DNA of 64,000 nt. Origin: Candidatus Thorarchaeota archaeon SMTZ1-45 (lineage in GTDB: Archaea > Asgardarchaeota > Thorarchaeia > Thorarchaeales > Thorarchaeaceae). Shown piece by piece: positions 34,120-43,771 of the stretch. A model generated the notes under the pieces. The model had not been told where the DNA came from. It was given only the letters and a program-made list of their open reading frames with translations, and ran no database searches. Where the stretch lies: positions 115,129 to 179,128 of the forward strand of contig LRSL01000069.1 of NCBI GenBank assembly GCA_001563335.1. The letters run 5' to 3'. The translations under genes were made by a program, and so were the position numbers. The first letter of the stretch is position 1; every line of letters begins with the position of its first letter.

Positions 34120-34338
34120 CTACTTCTTCCCAAGCTTCTTATTCCATACATCTAAAAAATACTCCAAAGACCTATCATAGGTTCTCTCTGCCTCTGGAGG
34201 AAACAGACAACCCGGAAGTTCGCGGTGTTTCCAGTGGTAATCAAGGCAATCACAACAATACCCCTTCCTTGAACATCCGGGGTATGTACAATCACATCGC
34301 TCCTTGTTTCTATCTGTGGGACAAGTTCTGCCAGTCAT
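34120..34338 (-). CDS. DUF6485 family cysteine-rich protein
   Basis: 72 residues, ATG. Eight cysteines, arranged as CDCTYPGCSRKGYCCDC in the middle plus flanking ones at the N-terminus and in the ELPGCLFPPEAE segment, followed by a C-terminal helix with TYDRSLEYFLDVW. This pattern matches DUF6485, a small family common in anaerobic archaea and bacteria, whose function is unknown; metal binding is likely. It sits alone on the minus strand between tRNA-Arg and a plus-strand gene. Confidence 0.85.
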   Translation of the reverse strand: MTGRTCPTDRNKERCDCTYPGCSRKGYCCDCLDYHWKHRELPGCLFPPEAERTYDRSLEYFLDVWNKKLGKK

Positions 34339-34429
34339 CGAAGCTCAATACTCTTTTCTTCTAATACGTTAAAACCTGATTGGTTAGTACAGTAGGCTAA
34401 TAGCAATGAAGTACTGAAGTAGAAATAGC

Positions 34430-35215
34430 ATGGACCTATCAAAGTGGTTTCCAACAATCCCAACTGGTGTTGATGGAACTATCCTCAATCCTGAAAGAAT
34501 CATCACATTAGAAGAGATTCTGGCTGAAACCTATGGTCGTAAGGCCTCTCTCTTGTCATTAGAACGACTGAAGAGTAGGAAGAACATCGTTATTCATCTT
34601 GAGATAGCGAAAGAAGAACAGATTATACCTAGCAATGTTGTTGCAAAGATGTTCGTGGTTGATAAATTTGACATTGAACTTCGAATATTAAAATCCAGTT
34701 GGGAGAAGTCGCTTGCTGTTCCTGAAGTTATTGAGGCAAGAGATGGTGTAATCCTCATGGATTACATAAATGGAGAACCCCTTGTTGATGTCTTAAATCG
34801 AACGTTCGAACAATCACTTATTGACATGCTAGCTGAATGGTATTACAATTATCATAATGCTCATGATATGATCAAAGGTGACCCAAGACTTCGAAATTTC
34901 ATCTACAATAACAGTAGAATCTATGGGGTTGACTATGAAGAAACTTGTCCTGGTCCATGGGTTTTGGACATTGGAGGTGCCGCTGCAAGTATATTAGACA
35001 CAGATCCTATCTTTGATGTCAGAAAACAAAAGCTATGTTGGGCACTTCTTGAAACCTACTTGGACCTTATTGGTGAAGAAAGGACCTCTGAGATTGAGAG
35101 TAAGTTCAACGAAACTGTGGCTGATACACTAAAAAAGACCGCAATTTGGCGAAATAATGCTGAAATCATGTCAATTTCAGAAACTGTTCGACAAAATGGC
35201 ATCCCTTTCGAATAA
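34430..35215 (+). CDS. Protein kinase-like (aminoglycoside phosphotransferase-like) protein
   Basis: 261 residues, ATG. The sequence follows the layout of small-molecule kinases with a protein-kinase fold: a strand with VVAKMFVVDKFDIELRIL split (VAK lysine and a following glutamate in the N-lobe), a hinge LMDYINGEP (about 103-112), and a catalytic-loop-like KGDPRLRNFIYNNSRIYGVDYEE (split over two strands) with D-x-x-x-x-N and a downstream DYE in place of DFG. Substrate unknown. It precedes the phosphoesterase/ECF operon on the same strand with an 85-bp gap. Confidence 0.65.
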   Translation: MDLSKWFPTIPTGVDGTILNPERIITLEEILAETYGRKASLLSLERLKSRKNIVIHLEIAKEEQIIPSNVVAKMFVVDKFDIELRILKSSWEKSLAVPEVIEARDGVILMDYINGEPLVDVLNRTFEQSLIDMLAEWYYNYHNAHDMIKGDPRLRNFIYNNSRIYGVDYEETCPGPWVLDIGGAAASILDTDPIFDVRKQKLCWALLETYLDLIGEERTSEIESKFNETVADTLKKTAIWRNNAEIMSISETVRQNGIPFE

Positions 35216-35300
35216 GTGACTAAATTACTTAACTCCCCAAGGTTCTTAACACTGTTATGCAGAATATCGAAGTATACAGTCAAACATATCGGGTGCTGTT

Positions 35301-36578
35301 ATGGAACAAAAACAGAACGCACTAGTCATTATTACAATACTTATCATGACTAGTGTGTCATTTATTGGTCTATACCAACTCATAGAACCCGATGCTAATC
35401 CCATACTTAATTTCTATGTCTTTGGTGATTCACAAGGTTATCAAGAAGGAATCATAGAGATTGCTGAAATTGCTAATCAAGAAACCCCAGATTTTGTATT
35501 CCATTGCGGAGACCTTACGCCATTCGGACAACCTAATCAGTATGACGAGGTTATTTCTGCTTTAGAACTCTTCACAGTCCCAGTCTATACCACAATAGGT
35601 AATCATGATATTCGTGAAGGTGGTGCAGAGAGATACATTCAACACTTTGGCTCTTCCACCTATTCCTTCGATTTAGGTCCTGCTCATTTTACAGTTTTCA
35701 ACACTTCAACAGGAGATGTTTCTGAAGCTGAAATGACCTGGCTTGAGAATGACCTTTCACAATCAAGTTCTGAAACTAAGTTTGTGTTCACGCACATTCC
35801 ACCTTTTGATCCAAGAATAAACCAAGATCATGGAATATTGAATATTACAACAGCAGAGCGGTTGACATTACTTTTCGAAACCCATGGTGTTAACACGGTT
35901 TTCACAGGACACATCCACATGTATAATCAGAGCATGAAGAATGGTGTGCGATATGTGATAACTGGGGGTGCAGGAGCGAGTCTCTATGCTAGTGAAGAGG
36001 AAGGAGGTATCTATCACTTCGTGAATGTCACGCTTGCAGAAACAGGAGTGGAAATTTCCTCAGTCTTACTCAGTCCTCCAACATTGGAACGCGACAGAGT
36101 AGTTATTCGCGGATCTGATGAGGATGTTACCCTTTCTCTCTCTGATTTGACTGATATGGAAACAATCGAAGGGTGGAGTTCTTTTCAAAACCAATTGGGC
36201 AACTGGCGTGGATATGGTCTTTATCGAGGTGTTAGGGTGTCAGACCTTCTAGAACTTGTAGGCGGCATGGGGAATTCTGATATTGTTCGTGTTATCTCCT
36301 TTGATGGCTACTCACAAAATTTCTCGTATGACAATGTGTACCCCAACAGTTCCTGGTATGACATTCAAGGCGATATGATTCTGGCATTCAAAATGAATGA
36401 AACTGATGTCCTCGAATGGACTGATGGTATGCGGTTGGTAATGTTGCCTGCTGATGAAGCATATAGCAATGAGGATTGTCTTACCACATCAGCTCTCGGA
36501 ATGGGTTGCCAAACCTATCTCTCTGCAGGCGCAAGGTGGGTCAGATTTGTATCATTCATCGAGGTGATTTCAGGATGA
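35301..36578 (+). CDS. Exported metallophosphoesterase with molybdopterin-binding-like C-terminal domain
   Basis: 425 residues. A signal anchor (about 8-28) exports the protein or ties it to the outer face of the membrane. A calcineurin-like phosphoesterase domain (about 38-250) shows FYVFGDSQG, HCGDLTPFG, TIGNHD, FTHIPPF and TGHIHMYNQ. The C-terminal about 150 residues have the pattern of the oxidoreductase molybdopterin-binding (sulfite-oxidase type) fold: W-x-x-Y-G-L-Y-R-G-V-x-x-x-DLLELVG, then ISFDGYSQNFSYDNV and the end RWVRFVSFIEV. The stop overlaps the start of the S-component gene (ATGA), so it belongs to the transporter operon and probably helps capture or process a phosphorylated substrate outside the cell. 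Confidence 0.82.
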   Translation: MEQKQNALVIITILIMTSVSFIGLYQLIEPDANPILNFYVFGDSQGYQEGIIEIAEIANQETPDFVFHCGDLTPFGQPNQYDEVISALELFTVPVYTTIGNHDIREGGAERYIQHFGSSTYSFDLGPAHFTVFNTSTGDVSEAEMTWLENDLSQSSSETKFVFTHIPPFDPRINQDHGILNITTAERLTLLFETHGVNTVFTGHIHMYNQSMKNGVRYVITGGAGASLYASEEEGGIYHFVNVTLAETGVEISSVLLSPPTLERDRVVIRGSDEDVTLSLSDLTDMETIEGWSSFQNQLGNWRGYGLYRGVRVSDLLELVGGMGNSDIVRVISFDGYSQNFSYDNVYPNSSWYDIQGDMILAFKMNETDVLEWTDGMRLVMLPADEAYSNEDCLTTSALGMGCQTYLSAGARWVRFVSFIEVISG

Positions 36579-37645
36579 GCGAATCTTCCGGTTTTACTTT
36601 CACACGAGAAGTAGTTATAATTGCCGTACTCAGTGCTTTAGGGGGGTCTCTAAGCACATTTATTGGCTATTTGGGTAATCTTGTTAATATCACTCTTGGC
36701 GTTCCTTTTGGAGCTGGTCAGTTCATGGCTGGTCTTCATGTATTCTGGATTGTTTTAATGAGAGTCCTAGTCCCGAAAAATGGCGTTGGGACCATGGGAG
36801 GTCTCTTGAAGGGCACAGTTGAGATGTTCACTGGAAGTACCCATGGGATAGTAGTTGTGATAGTTTCGGTTGTTCAGGGCGTCTTTGTCGACATTGCTGG
36901 ATTAATCACACGTAATAATCAAAACATAACTGAAAATTCTCGTGTGATTTGGTGGTTCTTTGCAGGCATTTCATCAGCTTCCAATGTTATAATTTTTCAA
37001 CTGTTCTATTTTGCAGGCGTTCCTGATATCTATATAGTGATAATCTCGCTCCTTGCATTCTGCTCGGGAGTCATCTTTGCAGGATTCTTTGCTTGGGAAA
37101 CATTAGAGTTCCTTAATGATGCTGGCTTAATACTTAGAAGATTTCCCAGCATACGTACAGAACTCCAGGAAAGGAGTAACAAATCAGTTCTCTATAGGCG
37201 AAATGTACCAGCTGTTGCATTCATTCTTCTCATGGTAATAGGTGTGACATACTATGTTGGATTTGTCAGACCTTTGATTGTGGATCCTTACTCCTGTGAC
37301 ATAGTTGGCCTTGTAGAGAGTCCTTACACCTTCAATATTGCGTCCTATTCTGAAACCACAGTGACAATCGAAGCTGAGCTGATTGGTGCATATACTCATC
37401 TCCCAGCTGCGAACTATACCGGTGTTCTTCTTAATATAATATTACAGCAAGCTAGTCCACTTCCCGAGGCAACAGGTCTCAGAGTGATAGCTCGAGATGG
37501 ATATCAGGTAGAGTTCAATCTCAATAATGTGATGAATGATGGTCGTCTACTATTAACAAATAATCATGATGGTTTGTGGTTAATTGCTGCTGAGTACGAC
37601 GGTTCATTCTGGGTGCGACAAGTCTTCACACTTCAAGTAATCTAG
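36575..37645 (+). CDS. ECF transporter S component with extracellular C-terminal domain
   Basis: 356 residues from the ATG at 36575 that overlaps the previous stop. Membrane spans occupy about 10-190 in the fashion of YkoE-type S components (conserved-looking VPFGAGQFMAGLHVFW, GGLLKGTVEMF). A further span at about 217-235 leads to an outer domain of about 115 residues that repeats the pattern of the phosphoesterase C-terminus: a strand-loop with VIARDGYQVEFNLNNV and the end FWVRQVFTLQV. The substrate is unknown; YkoE relatives are linked to thiamine precursors. It is followed by the A-A fusion and T genes. Confidence 0.8.
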   Translation: MSESSGFTFTREVVIIAVLSALGGSLSTFIGYLGNLVNITLGVPFGAGQFMAGLHVFWIVLMRVLVPKNGVGTMGGLLKGTVEMFTGSTHGIVVVIVSVVQGVFVDIAGLITRNNQNITENSRVIWWFFAGISSASNVIIFQLFYFAGVPDIYIVIISLLAFCSGVIFAGFFAWETLEFLNDAGLILRRFPSIRTELQERSNKSVLYRRNVPAVAFILLMVIGVTYYVGFVRPLIVDPYSCDIVGLVESPYTFNIASYSETTVTIEAELIGAYTHLPAANYTGVLLNIILQQASPLPEATGLRVIARDGYQVEFNLNNVMNDGRLLLTNNHDGLWLIAAEYDGSFWVRQVFTLQVI

Positions 37646-37654
37646 GCGGACAAA

Positions 37655-39106
37655 ATGCTCGAGGCTCGAAACTTATCTTTCTCATACGATGGCATCACTC
37701 CAGTCCTAAATTCACTAGATTTCCAAGTACAGCGTGGGGAAATTGTTATCATAACAGGGTCTACAGGATCTGGCAAGTCCACACTAGCAAATTGCCTCTC
37801 TGGGTTTATTCCCCGTAGTATCAAAGGCAAGTTCTCAGGTTCTATCTTGATTGATGACTCTGATATCTCAGATTTGCCAATAGCTGAGGTCGCTCGACAT
37901 GTATCGCTGGTCCAACAAGATCCTGAAAGTCAAATATGCACACTTCAGGTTTCCGATGAGGTGGCCTTTGGTCCTGAAAACCATGCTTTTGAGGTTAAAG
38001 AGATTGCAATATTGGTTGATTCATCACTGAGGTCTATTGATGCAAAACATCTGTCTGGTCGAGCAACATTTGAGCTCTCAGGAGGAGAAAAACAGAGACT
38101 AATCATCGCAGCAATGATATCATGTAGACCGAGCTACTTGATTTTGGATGAGCCATCTTCAAGTCTTGATCCAAAGGGAGTTTTCCAATTAAGGCATATT
38201 TTGAGGGACTTGAAGAAACAAAATGTTGGAGTCATAGTTATTGAACACAATATTCTAGCTTTCCAACCCGTGGCTGATAGAATTCTAATCTTATCTGATG
38301 GCAAGACTTTACTCATTGATAAACACGAAAACCAAGAATCTATACAATCAACACAAAAAATACCCAATGATACAATTTCTCCGCTTCTTAGCACCAGGAA
38401 TCTTGAGTTTTCATACGGAGATCGAAAAATTATCACAAATGTAACATTTAGTGTATATGAAAAAGAGATCATTGGTCTGATGGGCAACAATGGATCCGGA
38501 AAGACGACTCTTCTAAATCTACTAGGTGGTCTACTAGTTCCAGACAGCGGTACAATACATATCACAGAATATCAGTTGAAAGACTTGAACGCAAAAGAGA
38601 TAGCTCGTAGAGCTGCCACTGTTTTTCAAAATCCAAACCATCAAATTTTCGAAAAAACCGTTTGGAATGAACAAATTTTGACGTTAGAATCTCTAAATCT
38701 TGTGACTCCTGAAACACTCCAAAAGTGTGAAGTTTCATTGGATCAGGCTGGTATTGCTGATTTGAAAGATAGAAATCCATTCTCTTTGAGTCATGGACAG
38801 AAGCGACGGTTAAACGTGAGTTCGATAGCAATACACATGCCAGAGGTATTACTGTTGGATGAACCATTTATAGGGCAAGATGTGGAAGGCCGTAAGTTCA
38901 TCAAAGAAACTGTGTTTGAAACAATAAATCGTGGTGGAGCTGTTCTCATTATAACTCATGATTCAAACTTTGTGCGCAACCACTGTGACAGGGTAATATT
39001 CATGGAGAATGGTTCTATACTCCTCGATGGTTCCCCCACATCTGTTTTTGAGCGTCTTGTAACAATTGGCTATAATGAATACATTGACTCAGGGGTGCAA
39101 TCATAA
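37655..39106 (+). CDS. ECF transporter ATP-binding protein (two fused A domains)
   Basis: 483 residues with two ABC domains in tandem. Domain 1: Walker A GSTGSGKS (about 32-39), Q-loop LVQQDPE, signature LSGGEKQR, Walker B YLILDEPSSSLD. Domain 2 starts near 245: Walker A GNNGSGKT (about 274-281), Q-loop FQNPN, signature LSHGQKRR (with His instead of the first Gly), Walker B VLLLDEPF. The arrangement equals the EcfA-EcfA' pair fused into one protein (YkoD-like), which powers the S and T components. Between the S and T genes with gaps of 9 and 0 bp. Confidence 0.95.
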   Translation: MLEARNLSFSYDGITPVLNSLDFQVQRGEIVIITGSTGSGKSTLANCLSGFIPRSIKGKFSGSILIDDSDISDLPIAEVARHVSLVQQDPESQICTLQVSDEVAFGPENHAFEVKEIAILVDSSLRSIDAKHLSGRATFELSGGEKQRLIIAAMISCRPSYLILDEPSSSLDPKGVFQLRHILRDLKKQNVGVIVIEHNILAFQPVADRILILSDGKTLLIDKHENQESIQSTQKIPNDTISPLLSTRNLEFSYGDRKIITNVTFSVYEKEIIGLMGNNGSGKTTLLNLLGGLLVPDSGTIHITEYQLKDLNAKEIARRAATVFQNPNHQIFEKTVWNEQILTLESLNLVTPETLQKCEVSLDQAGIADLKDRNPFSLSHGQKRRLNVSSIAIHMPEVLLLDEPFIGQDVEGRKFIKETVFETINRGGAVLIITHDSNFVRNHCDRVIFMENGSILLDGSPTSVFERLVTIGYNEYIDSGVQS

Positions 39107-39925
39107 TTGACGTCACGATTTGGATTTGTTAGGAATGACACCCCTTTACACAGACTCAATCCAACTTTGAAGCTGTTCAGTCTGATTTTTTTGATGATAG
39201 GAATAATTGTCTATCCAAGTTGGCGGCTCAGCACTGTATTACTATTCATAGTCTTCATCGGATTCTATATAGCTAAAGTTCCTCTACGTTTGACAAAGGG
39301 ACGTACAAAGTTCATCATTATATTCTCTGTTTTACTGCTACTTATACAGTTACTAGTCACATCTAATGGAACTATTCTAGGTTTCATTATACCACAGATT
39401 GGAGAATTCGGCCCGCTATTTCCAGTCACTGATTTTGGAGTAGTTCGAGGTCTTGGGATATCAACCAGGTTTCTTCTGCTAGTGTTCTCAAGTATGCTTT
39501 TCGTTTCAGTGACAGATCCCACACTTCTAGCACACTCACTGACTAAACTCAGAATTCCTTACATGTATAGCTTCTCTCTTGTGATCGCGTTGAGATTTCT
39601 TCCATTGTTCGATCTAGAGAATCATACAGTTCGGATGGCTCAGAAATCCCGAGGAATCACTCCCGAAGTTACAGGTATTAGGAAAATTATACGCACAATT
39701 CGGTACACCTTTTTTCCATTACTAGTTTCTGCCTTATCAAGAGTAGACGCGCTCTCAATGTCGATGGATGGGAGAGGTTTTGGCTATAGATCTGATCGTT
39801 CATATTTTCGAAAATCGTCATGGAGAATGATTGACACAATAGTGACTCTGCTCGTAGTCTGTTTTCTTGCAATCTGTTTACTTCTGTCAGTTGGTTACTT
39901 TCCTGAACTCTCATCATTTATCTAA
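39107..39925 (+). CDS. ECF transporter T component
   Basis: 272 residues from a TTG that immediately follows the stop of the ATPase gene. Six membrane spans are predicted; the cytoplasmic coupling helices with the A-R-S/G-type motifs are seen as MAQKSRGITPE (about 181-191) and SMDGRGFGYR (about 221-230). LHRLNPTLKLFSLIFLM near the start is also typical of EcfT/CbiQ-type proteins. It completes the operon phosphoesterase-S-A-T. The downstream gap of 234 bp holds no gene; the next gene is on the opposite strand. Confidence 0.93.
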   Translation: MTSRFGFVRNDTPLHRLNPTLKLFSLIFLMIGIIVYPSWRLSTVLLFIVFIGFYIAKVPLRLTKGRTKFIIIFSVLLLLIQLLVTSNGTILGFIIPQIGEFGPLFPVTDFGVVRGLGISTRFLLLVFSSMLFVSVTDPTLLAHSLTKLRIPYMYSFSLVIALRFLPLFDLENHTVRMAQKSRGITPEVTGIRKIIRTIRYTFFPLLVSALSRVDALSMSMDGRGFGYRSDRSYFRKSSWRMIDTIVTLLVVCFLAICLLLSVGYFPELSSFI

Positions 39926-40159
39926 TCTATGCAAATGAGAGCAAATCTGGTGGAAGTTTCACTGAACACTCTCCACTTCTTGGCTATTCTATCATCATCC
40001 ATTACCATACATGTTTTTGAATCATAATATCGGTATTCAAAACATTAGAGGTTCGCATCAGGAGGATTTTGTATAAGAATTTCTACGTAATCGCTTAGAT
40101 TCTTGTTTCTAATGCAAAGTATGCACGTTTCTCTCATGCAATATTGTCCAATTGAAGCA
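39926..40159. other. Gap between ECF T gene and DNA methylase
   Basis: No gene. On the minus strand a short piece around 39975-40020 reads MVMDDDRIAKKW, which resembles the end of the adjacent methylase (VMDGDRVVDPK). It may be a fragment of a second methylase copy, but it is too short to be sure. Confidence 0.3.
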
Positions 40160-42316
40160 CTATATACTACTCAATAACTCCTCTATCGATTCTATGACAG
40201 ATTTCGGATCTACTACTCTATCACCATCCATCACCATAGGATAGTGTTTTGAATAAAGTTCTAGACATTTTCCTAGAACAATCACAAACATATCCGCAGA
40301 ACTTGGTGCTTCTCCATTGTCTTGTAATTGAGTTATTGTCCTTGTGATAGAACGTTTGATCGATTTCTTGATCGATTTCCATGATTTTGGCCCAGTTTCT
40401 TCATTTCTTTTTCTACAGACAAAAATCATGTCATATACTATATTCTCCAAATCATGGAGGTGCGTTGAAGTTTTCATTTCACTCCGTACTGGATACGTGG
40501 TCGTCACATAGAATCCAGAGTCCAATATTGTCCTAAATATTGCATCCCATGCTTCCTGTTTCTTATGATGAAAGGTGAAAACCAAAATTCCATCATTGGA
40601 TAATACTCTCTTGGATTCTGTAAACACCTTGGTCAAACCCTGGATGAACTCATCTCTTCCTTTACCTTGATACCGATTCTCTATCACCTCGTCATCTGTT
40701 GGTACAAGTGAATCATTGAAAATCTCATAGCGTTCCTTCAAAGCGAGTCTTAACCAGACATAGAAGAAGTTGGATAGTTCTGAATACATTACATTTCCAT
40801 AATATGGGGGATCAGTTACAACAACATCCACAACTCCATCTGGAATCTCAAGTTGTTCAGATGAGCCACATCTCAATATGATATCCCCAGTCCTTACTAA
40901 ATTATTGTAATTTTCAACCAATTTTGACGGATTTTTGGGTCCAAGCTGTATTTTTCTCATTGATTTTCCATCAAGAAATCTTTCAAAGGGGTTCCTACAG
41001 TATTCTTTCCCCTCAACTATAAGATTAACAAAAGCGGTGAACGCTCCTCTCCCCTTTGTGGTATCATAACAATTCGCCTCAACAGGTGAAATTGAAGGAG
41101 AAAATGAATGAGTACGAAAGATATCTGTAATGAATCCCCTCGTTGCGTTATATTTTGCAAACATATTGTTGTATTTCAAACTGTTAGAGAATGCTAGGAC
41201 AAAGAACTCTTTTAGATTCCAATCCTCAATTTCTAGAATCCAACGGTAGATCTTTCCTAGGTTCAATAATTGCCTTGGACCAAACATGTCACGAAATTTT
41301 TTGTATCCATGATTCAATGCACGCTTTGTTTCCACACCACTTGGAATCAGTATGTCTGGAATTGGCAAATCTTGAGCAATAACTTTATACTCTCTACTTG
41401 CATTTGCTAGAATTTCTATATCTCTTTCATCTGGTGCTTTGTATCCTCTACCATTCATCAATTTCTTGTTTTCTGAATCATCACAGTGTTTGCAATAGAA
41501 TTCAATAGCATACATTCTTTCCTCAAACTTGCCAAATTCTTTAGCGAATTCCACTATTTTCTCACTTTGACCACAATCAGTGTCTGAACATTTGTATGAA
41601 CGTCCCTTTGAGAACGAAGTCTTTGCTGGTATGAATATTTCATCACATTTTGTGCATTTGGTCATTTTTTTAGCATTTTTCGACTCAAAGATATTCCAAC
41701 ATGTCGGACAGATAGCGATATCACCTGTTCCAGCCGGGTTTTTAGCAAGGAAAAAATTACGCATCAAAGGAATTTCTTTTGCGCATTTAGTACATGAGCT
41801 CACTTTGTAGTAGAAATAATAGATTGCCTCAGCTGTTTTCCCACACTCAGGACATATTGTCTGGTAGTATTGCCTGAGTTCTGATCCTAAATCGTCATCA
41901 AGTTTCTGAAGAGTTTGAATAAGGAGTTCTGGATTAATATCATCTACTTGTTTTTTCACTAGAAACCATGATACAGGATTGATATCTCCTGCAATCACCT
42001 TACAACCTAGTTTTAGAGCTTCAATAACAGTAGTCCCGCCCCCCATCATTGGGTCTAACACAATTTTACCGTCCAGATTTACATCTCTTCTGAAGAACTC
42101 CCAGAGACTACTCGGTCTTCCGTCCCACCCATCAAGACTTTCTCCTGCAAGAGAGTAGAGAAGAATTGTTCTAAATACTGAACCAAGTCGTCGTGCCCAC
42201 CATTTATGCATTACATAGACTGGTCTGTAATGTCTTCTGCCAAAACCAGTTGATTCCTTCTCAGCAATTGCATTGACCTTGGCTATTGGAAAGGTGAACT
42301 CAATCGGACGTTTCAG
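40160..42316 (-). CDS. DUF1156-type DNA methyltransferase, probable CTG start
   Basis: 718 residues if the start is the CTG at 42316. An ATG at 42211 exists, but the family begins earlier: in the same frame upstream of it the sequence reads RPIEFTFPIAKVNAIAEK and RRHYRPVYVMHKWWARR, as in DUF1156 methylases. The frame is closed by TAA right before CTG, and GGAGGT lies nine bases upstream of CTG. Motifs: DPMMGGGTTVIEALKLG (AdoMet site, about 88-105) and TDPPYYGNVMYSEL (catalytic DPPY, about 510), with four CxxC zinc pairs between. No restriction enzyme is adjacent. The long body with zinc ribbons is typical. Confidence 0.88.
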   Translation of the reverse strand: MKRPIEFTFPIAKVNAIAEKESTGFGRRHYRPVYVMHKWWARRLGSVFRTILLYSLAGESLDGWDGRPSSLWEFFRRDVNLDGKIVLDPMMGGGTTVIEALKLGCKVIAGDINPVSWFLVKKQVDDINPELLIQTLQKLDDDLGSELRQYYQTICPECGKTAEAIYYFYYKVSSCTKCAKEIPLMRNFFLAKNPAGTGDIAICPTCWNIFESKNAKKMTKCTKCDEIFIPAKTSFSKGRSYKCSDTDCGQSEKIVEFAKEFGKFEERMYAIEFYCKHCDDSENKKLMNGRGYKAPDERDIEILANASREYKVIAQDLPIPDILIPSGVETKRALNHGYKKFRDMFGPRQLLNLGKIYRWILEIEDWNLKEFFVLAFSNSLKYNNMFAKYNATRGFITDIFRTHSFSPSISPVEANCYDTTKGRGAFTAFVNLIVEGKEYCRNPFERFLDGKSMRKIQLGPKNPSKLVENYNNLVRTGDIILRCGSSEQLEIPDGVVDVVVTDPPYYGNVMYSELSNFFYVWLRLALKERYEIFNDSLVPTDDEVIENRYQGKGRDEFIQGLTKVFTESKRVLSNDGILVFTFHHKKQEAWDAIFRTILDSGFYVTTTYPVRSEMKTSTHLHDLENIVYDMIFVCRKRNEETGPKSWKSIKKSIKRSITRTITQLQDNGEAPSSADMFVIVLGKCLELYSKHYPMVMDGDRVVDPKSVIESIEELLSSI

Positions 42317-42325
42317 TTAGTTTAG

Positions 42326-42331
42326 ACCTCC
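42326..42331 (-). promoter_or_regulatory. Ribosome binding site GGAGGT that supports the CTG start
   Basis: A strong GGAGGT on the minus strand lies nine bases upstream of the CTG at 42316, and no ATG, GTG or TTG follows in frame before the conserved N-terminus begins. Confidence 0.65.
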
Positions 42332-42425
42332 ACTTGTACAAAGAGTATCACACCCCTTTCAACATTGCTGAATCTTGTTCGCGGAGTAATCCTTTTATTG
42401 CTATCAGCAATGCAATCGACCTACA

Positions 42426-42502
42426 CGGGACGTAGCTCAATTTGGCAGAGCAATGGACTGTAGATCCATCGGTTGCCGGTTCAAATCCGGCCGTCCCGAC
42501 CA
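42426..42502 (+). tRNA. tRNA-Tyr (GTA), no intron
   Basis: Acceptor CGGGACG with CGTCCCG; the C1-G72 pair is the archaeal/eukaryotic tyrosine identity element. Anticodon arm ATGGA-CTGTAGA-TCCAT, anticodon GTA. T-arm GCCGG-TTCAAAT-CCGGC. CCA encoded at 42500-42502. Many archaeal tRNA-Tyr genes have introns; this one does not. Confidence 0.97.
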
Positions 42503-42571
42503 TCCCTTTTCTTATAATCTTGGACTACTAAATCTCAATTCCACGCAATTTTATACTAAAGTGTACTCCTA

Positions 42572-43522
42572 TTACGAGTTGACATTGATTGAGATTTCAA
42601 GAACACGAACAAGTTCTTTGTAACGATTACGAATTGTGACTTCTGTGACTCGCGAAACATTAGCTATCTCTCTCTGAGTTCGCTTATCTTCTTCTAATAT
42701 TCCAGCTATATAGAGTGCGGCCCCTGCAATTCCGCCTGGGTCCTTACCTATTGTTACAAATCTTTCTTCAGCGTTTTTGATTATTTCAGTAGCTTTTTTC
42801 ACCGTTCTTCCTTTAAGAAGAAGATCTGACGACAATCTTGGAATCAAGTCCTTTGCAGAAGCCAAGGGCACATTAATATTGACTCGAGAAACAATTAGAC
42901 GAACTGCGTAACCAATCTGTTTCCTACTAACATTAGTTTCAGCCACAACTTCATCAAGTCGTCTTGGAATCCTATGAATCCGACAAGCAAGGTAGACTGA
43001 TGAAGCAACTACTGATTCAATACTTCTTCCTCTTACAAGTTTCCTTGCCAGAGCTTTTCTGTACATCAATGCTGCAGTTTCTCTAGCATCACGTGGAATC
43101 CCAAGTTGTGAGGAGAGTCTCTCCATCTCACTCATTGCAATACTAAGATTTCTGTGTTGAGAGCTATGGAGCCTACTTCTGATATGCCATTTTCGCATTC
43201 TGTAGATGGCTGCGCGTGTAGTACTTTTAAGTGCCCTACCACTTGCATCCTTATTTCGCCAATCAATTACTGTTGAAAGACCCCTGTCAGATATAGTGAG
43301 AGTCATTGGTGCTCCTGTTCTAGCTCTTGCATTCCTTTCCTCTGTGGTAAATGCTCTCCACTCTGGTCCATTATCGGTAGCATGTTCTGACACAACAAGC
43401 CCACATGAAGTACAGATATTCTCTCCACGGACATTATCCTCTGTAAACGAAGTTTCTCCGCAGCTCATACACACATCTCGTTTGTTTGTACTCTTCTCTT
43501 TGGCTCTAACCATATTCGTCAT
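42572..43522 (-). CDS. tfb: Transcription initiation factor IIB (TFB)
   Basis: 316 residues, ATG with AGGGGGA at eight bases. TFB recruits RNA polymerase to the TBP-promoter complex. The N-terminal zinc ribbon has CMSCG and CTSCG (about 18-42), the B-reader/linker region contains GPEWRAFTTEER and GLSTVIDW, and two cyclin folds follow (about 115-205 and 215-305), each with the IPR/ETALMY-type and SVVASSVYLACR-type helices, ending in an HTH (TQREIANVSRVTEVTIRNRYKEL). Complete. A single-gene unit; more TFBs could exist outside the window. Confidence 0.97.
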   Translation of the reverse strand: MTNMVRAKEKSTNKRDVCMSCGETSFTEDNVRGENICTSCGLVVSEHATDNGPEWRAFTTEERNARARTGAPMTLTISDRGLSTVIDWRNKDASGRALKSTTRAAIYRMRKWHIRSRLHSSQHRNLSIAMSEMERLSSQLGIPRDARETAALMYRKALARKLVRGRSIESVVASSVYLACRIHRIPRRLDEVVAETNVSRKQIGYAVRLIVSRVNINVPLASAKDLIPRLSSDLLLKGRTVKKATEIIKNAEERFVTIGKDPGGIAGAALYIAGILEEDKRTQREIANVSRVTEVTIRNRYKELVRVLEISINVNS

Positions 43523-43771
43523 GCTTTTCTCCCCCTAACCTCATTTTTCCTATTTTCTCCGATTCCAATTCCATTGTTTGATAATTTCTCTATCATTCTC
43601 ATCAGCTCTGAATTGGGTTAAGTGACAAAGAGGGACATTTCGGTTTTTTAGCGAATAACCCTGTTGTGTTGCATTACTAAACACAAAAGCAACCTATCTG
43701 GTCAGTACAAGAAACAACCATAGATGCTCTCTACTTAATCTCTCAATCATTTTCTTATACAAATCGCTCCT

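Noticed and set aside
39975..40020. Second copy of the DNA methylase
   Set aside because: Only about 12 residues resemble the methylase C-terminus; could be chance.
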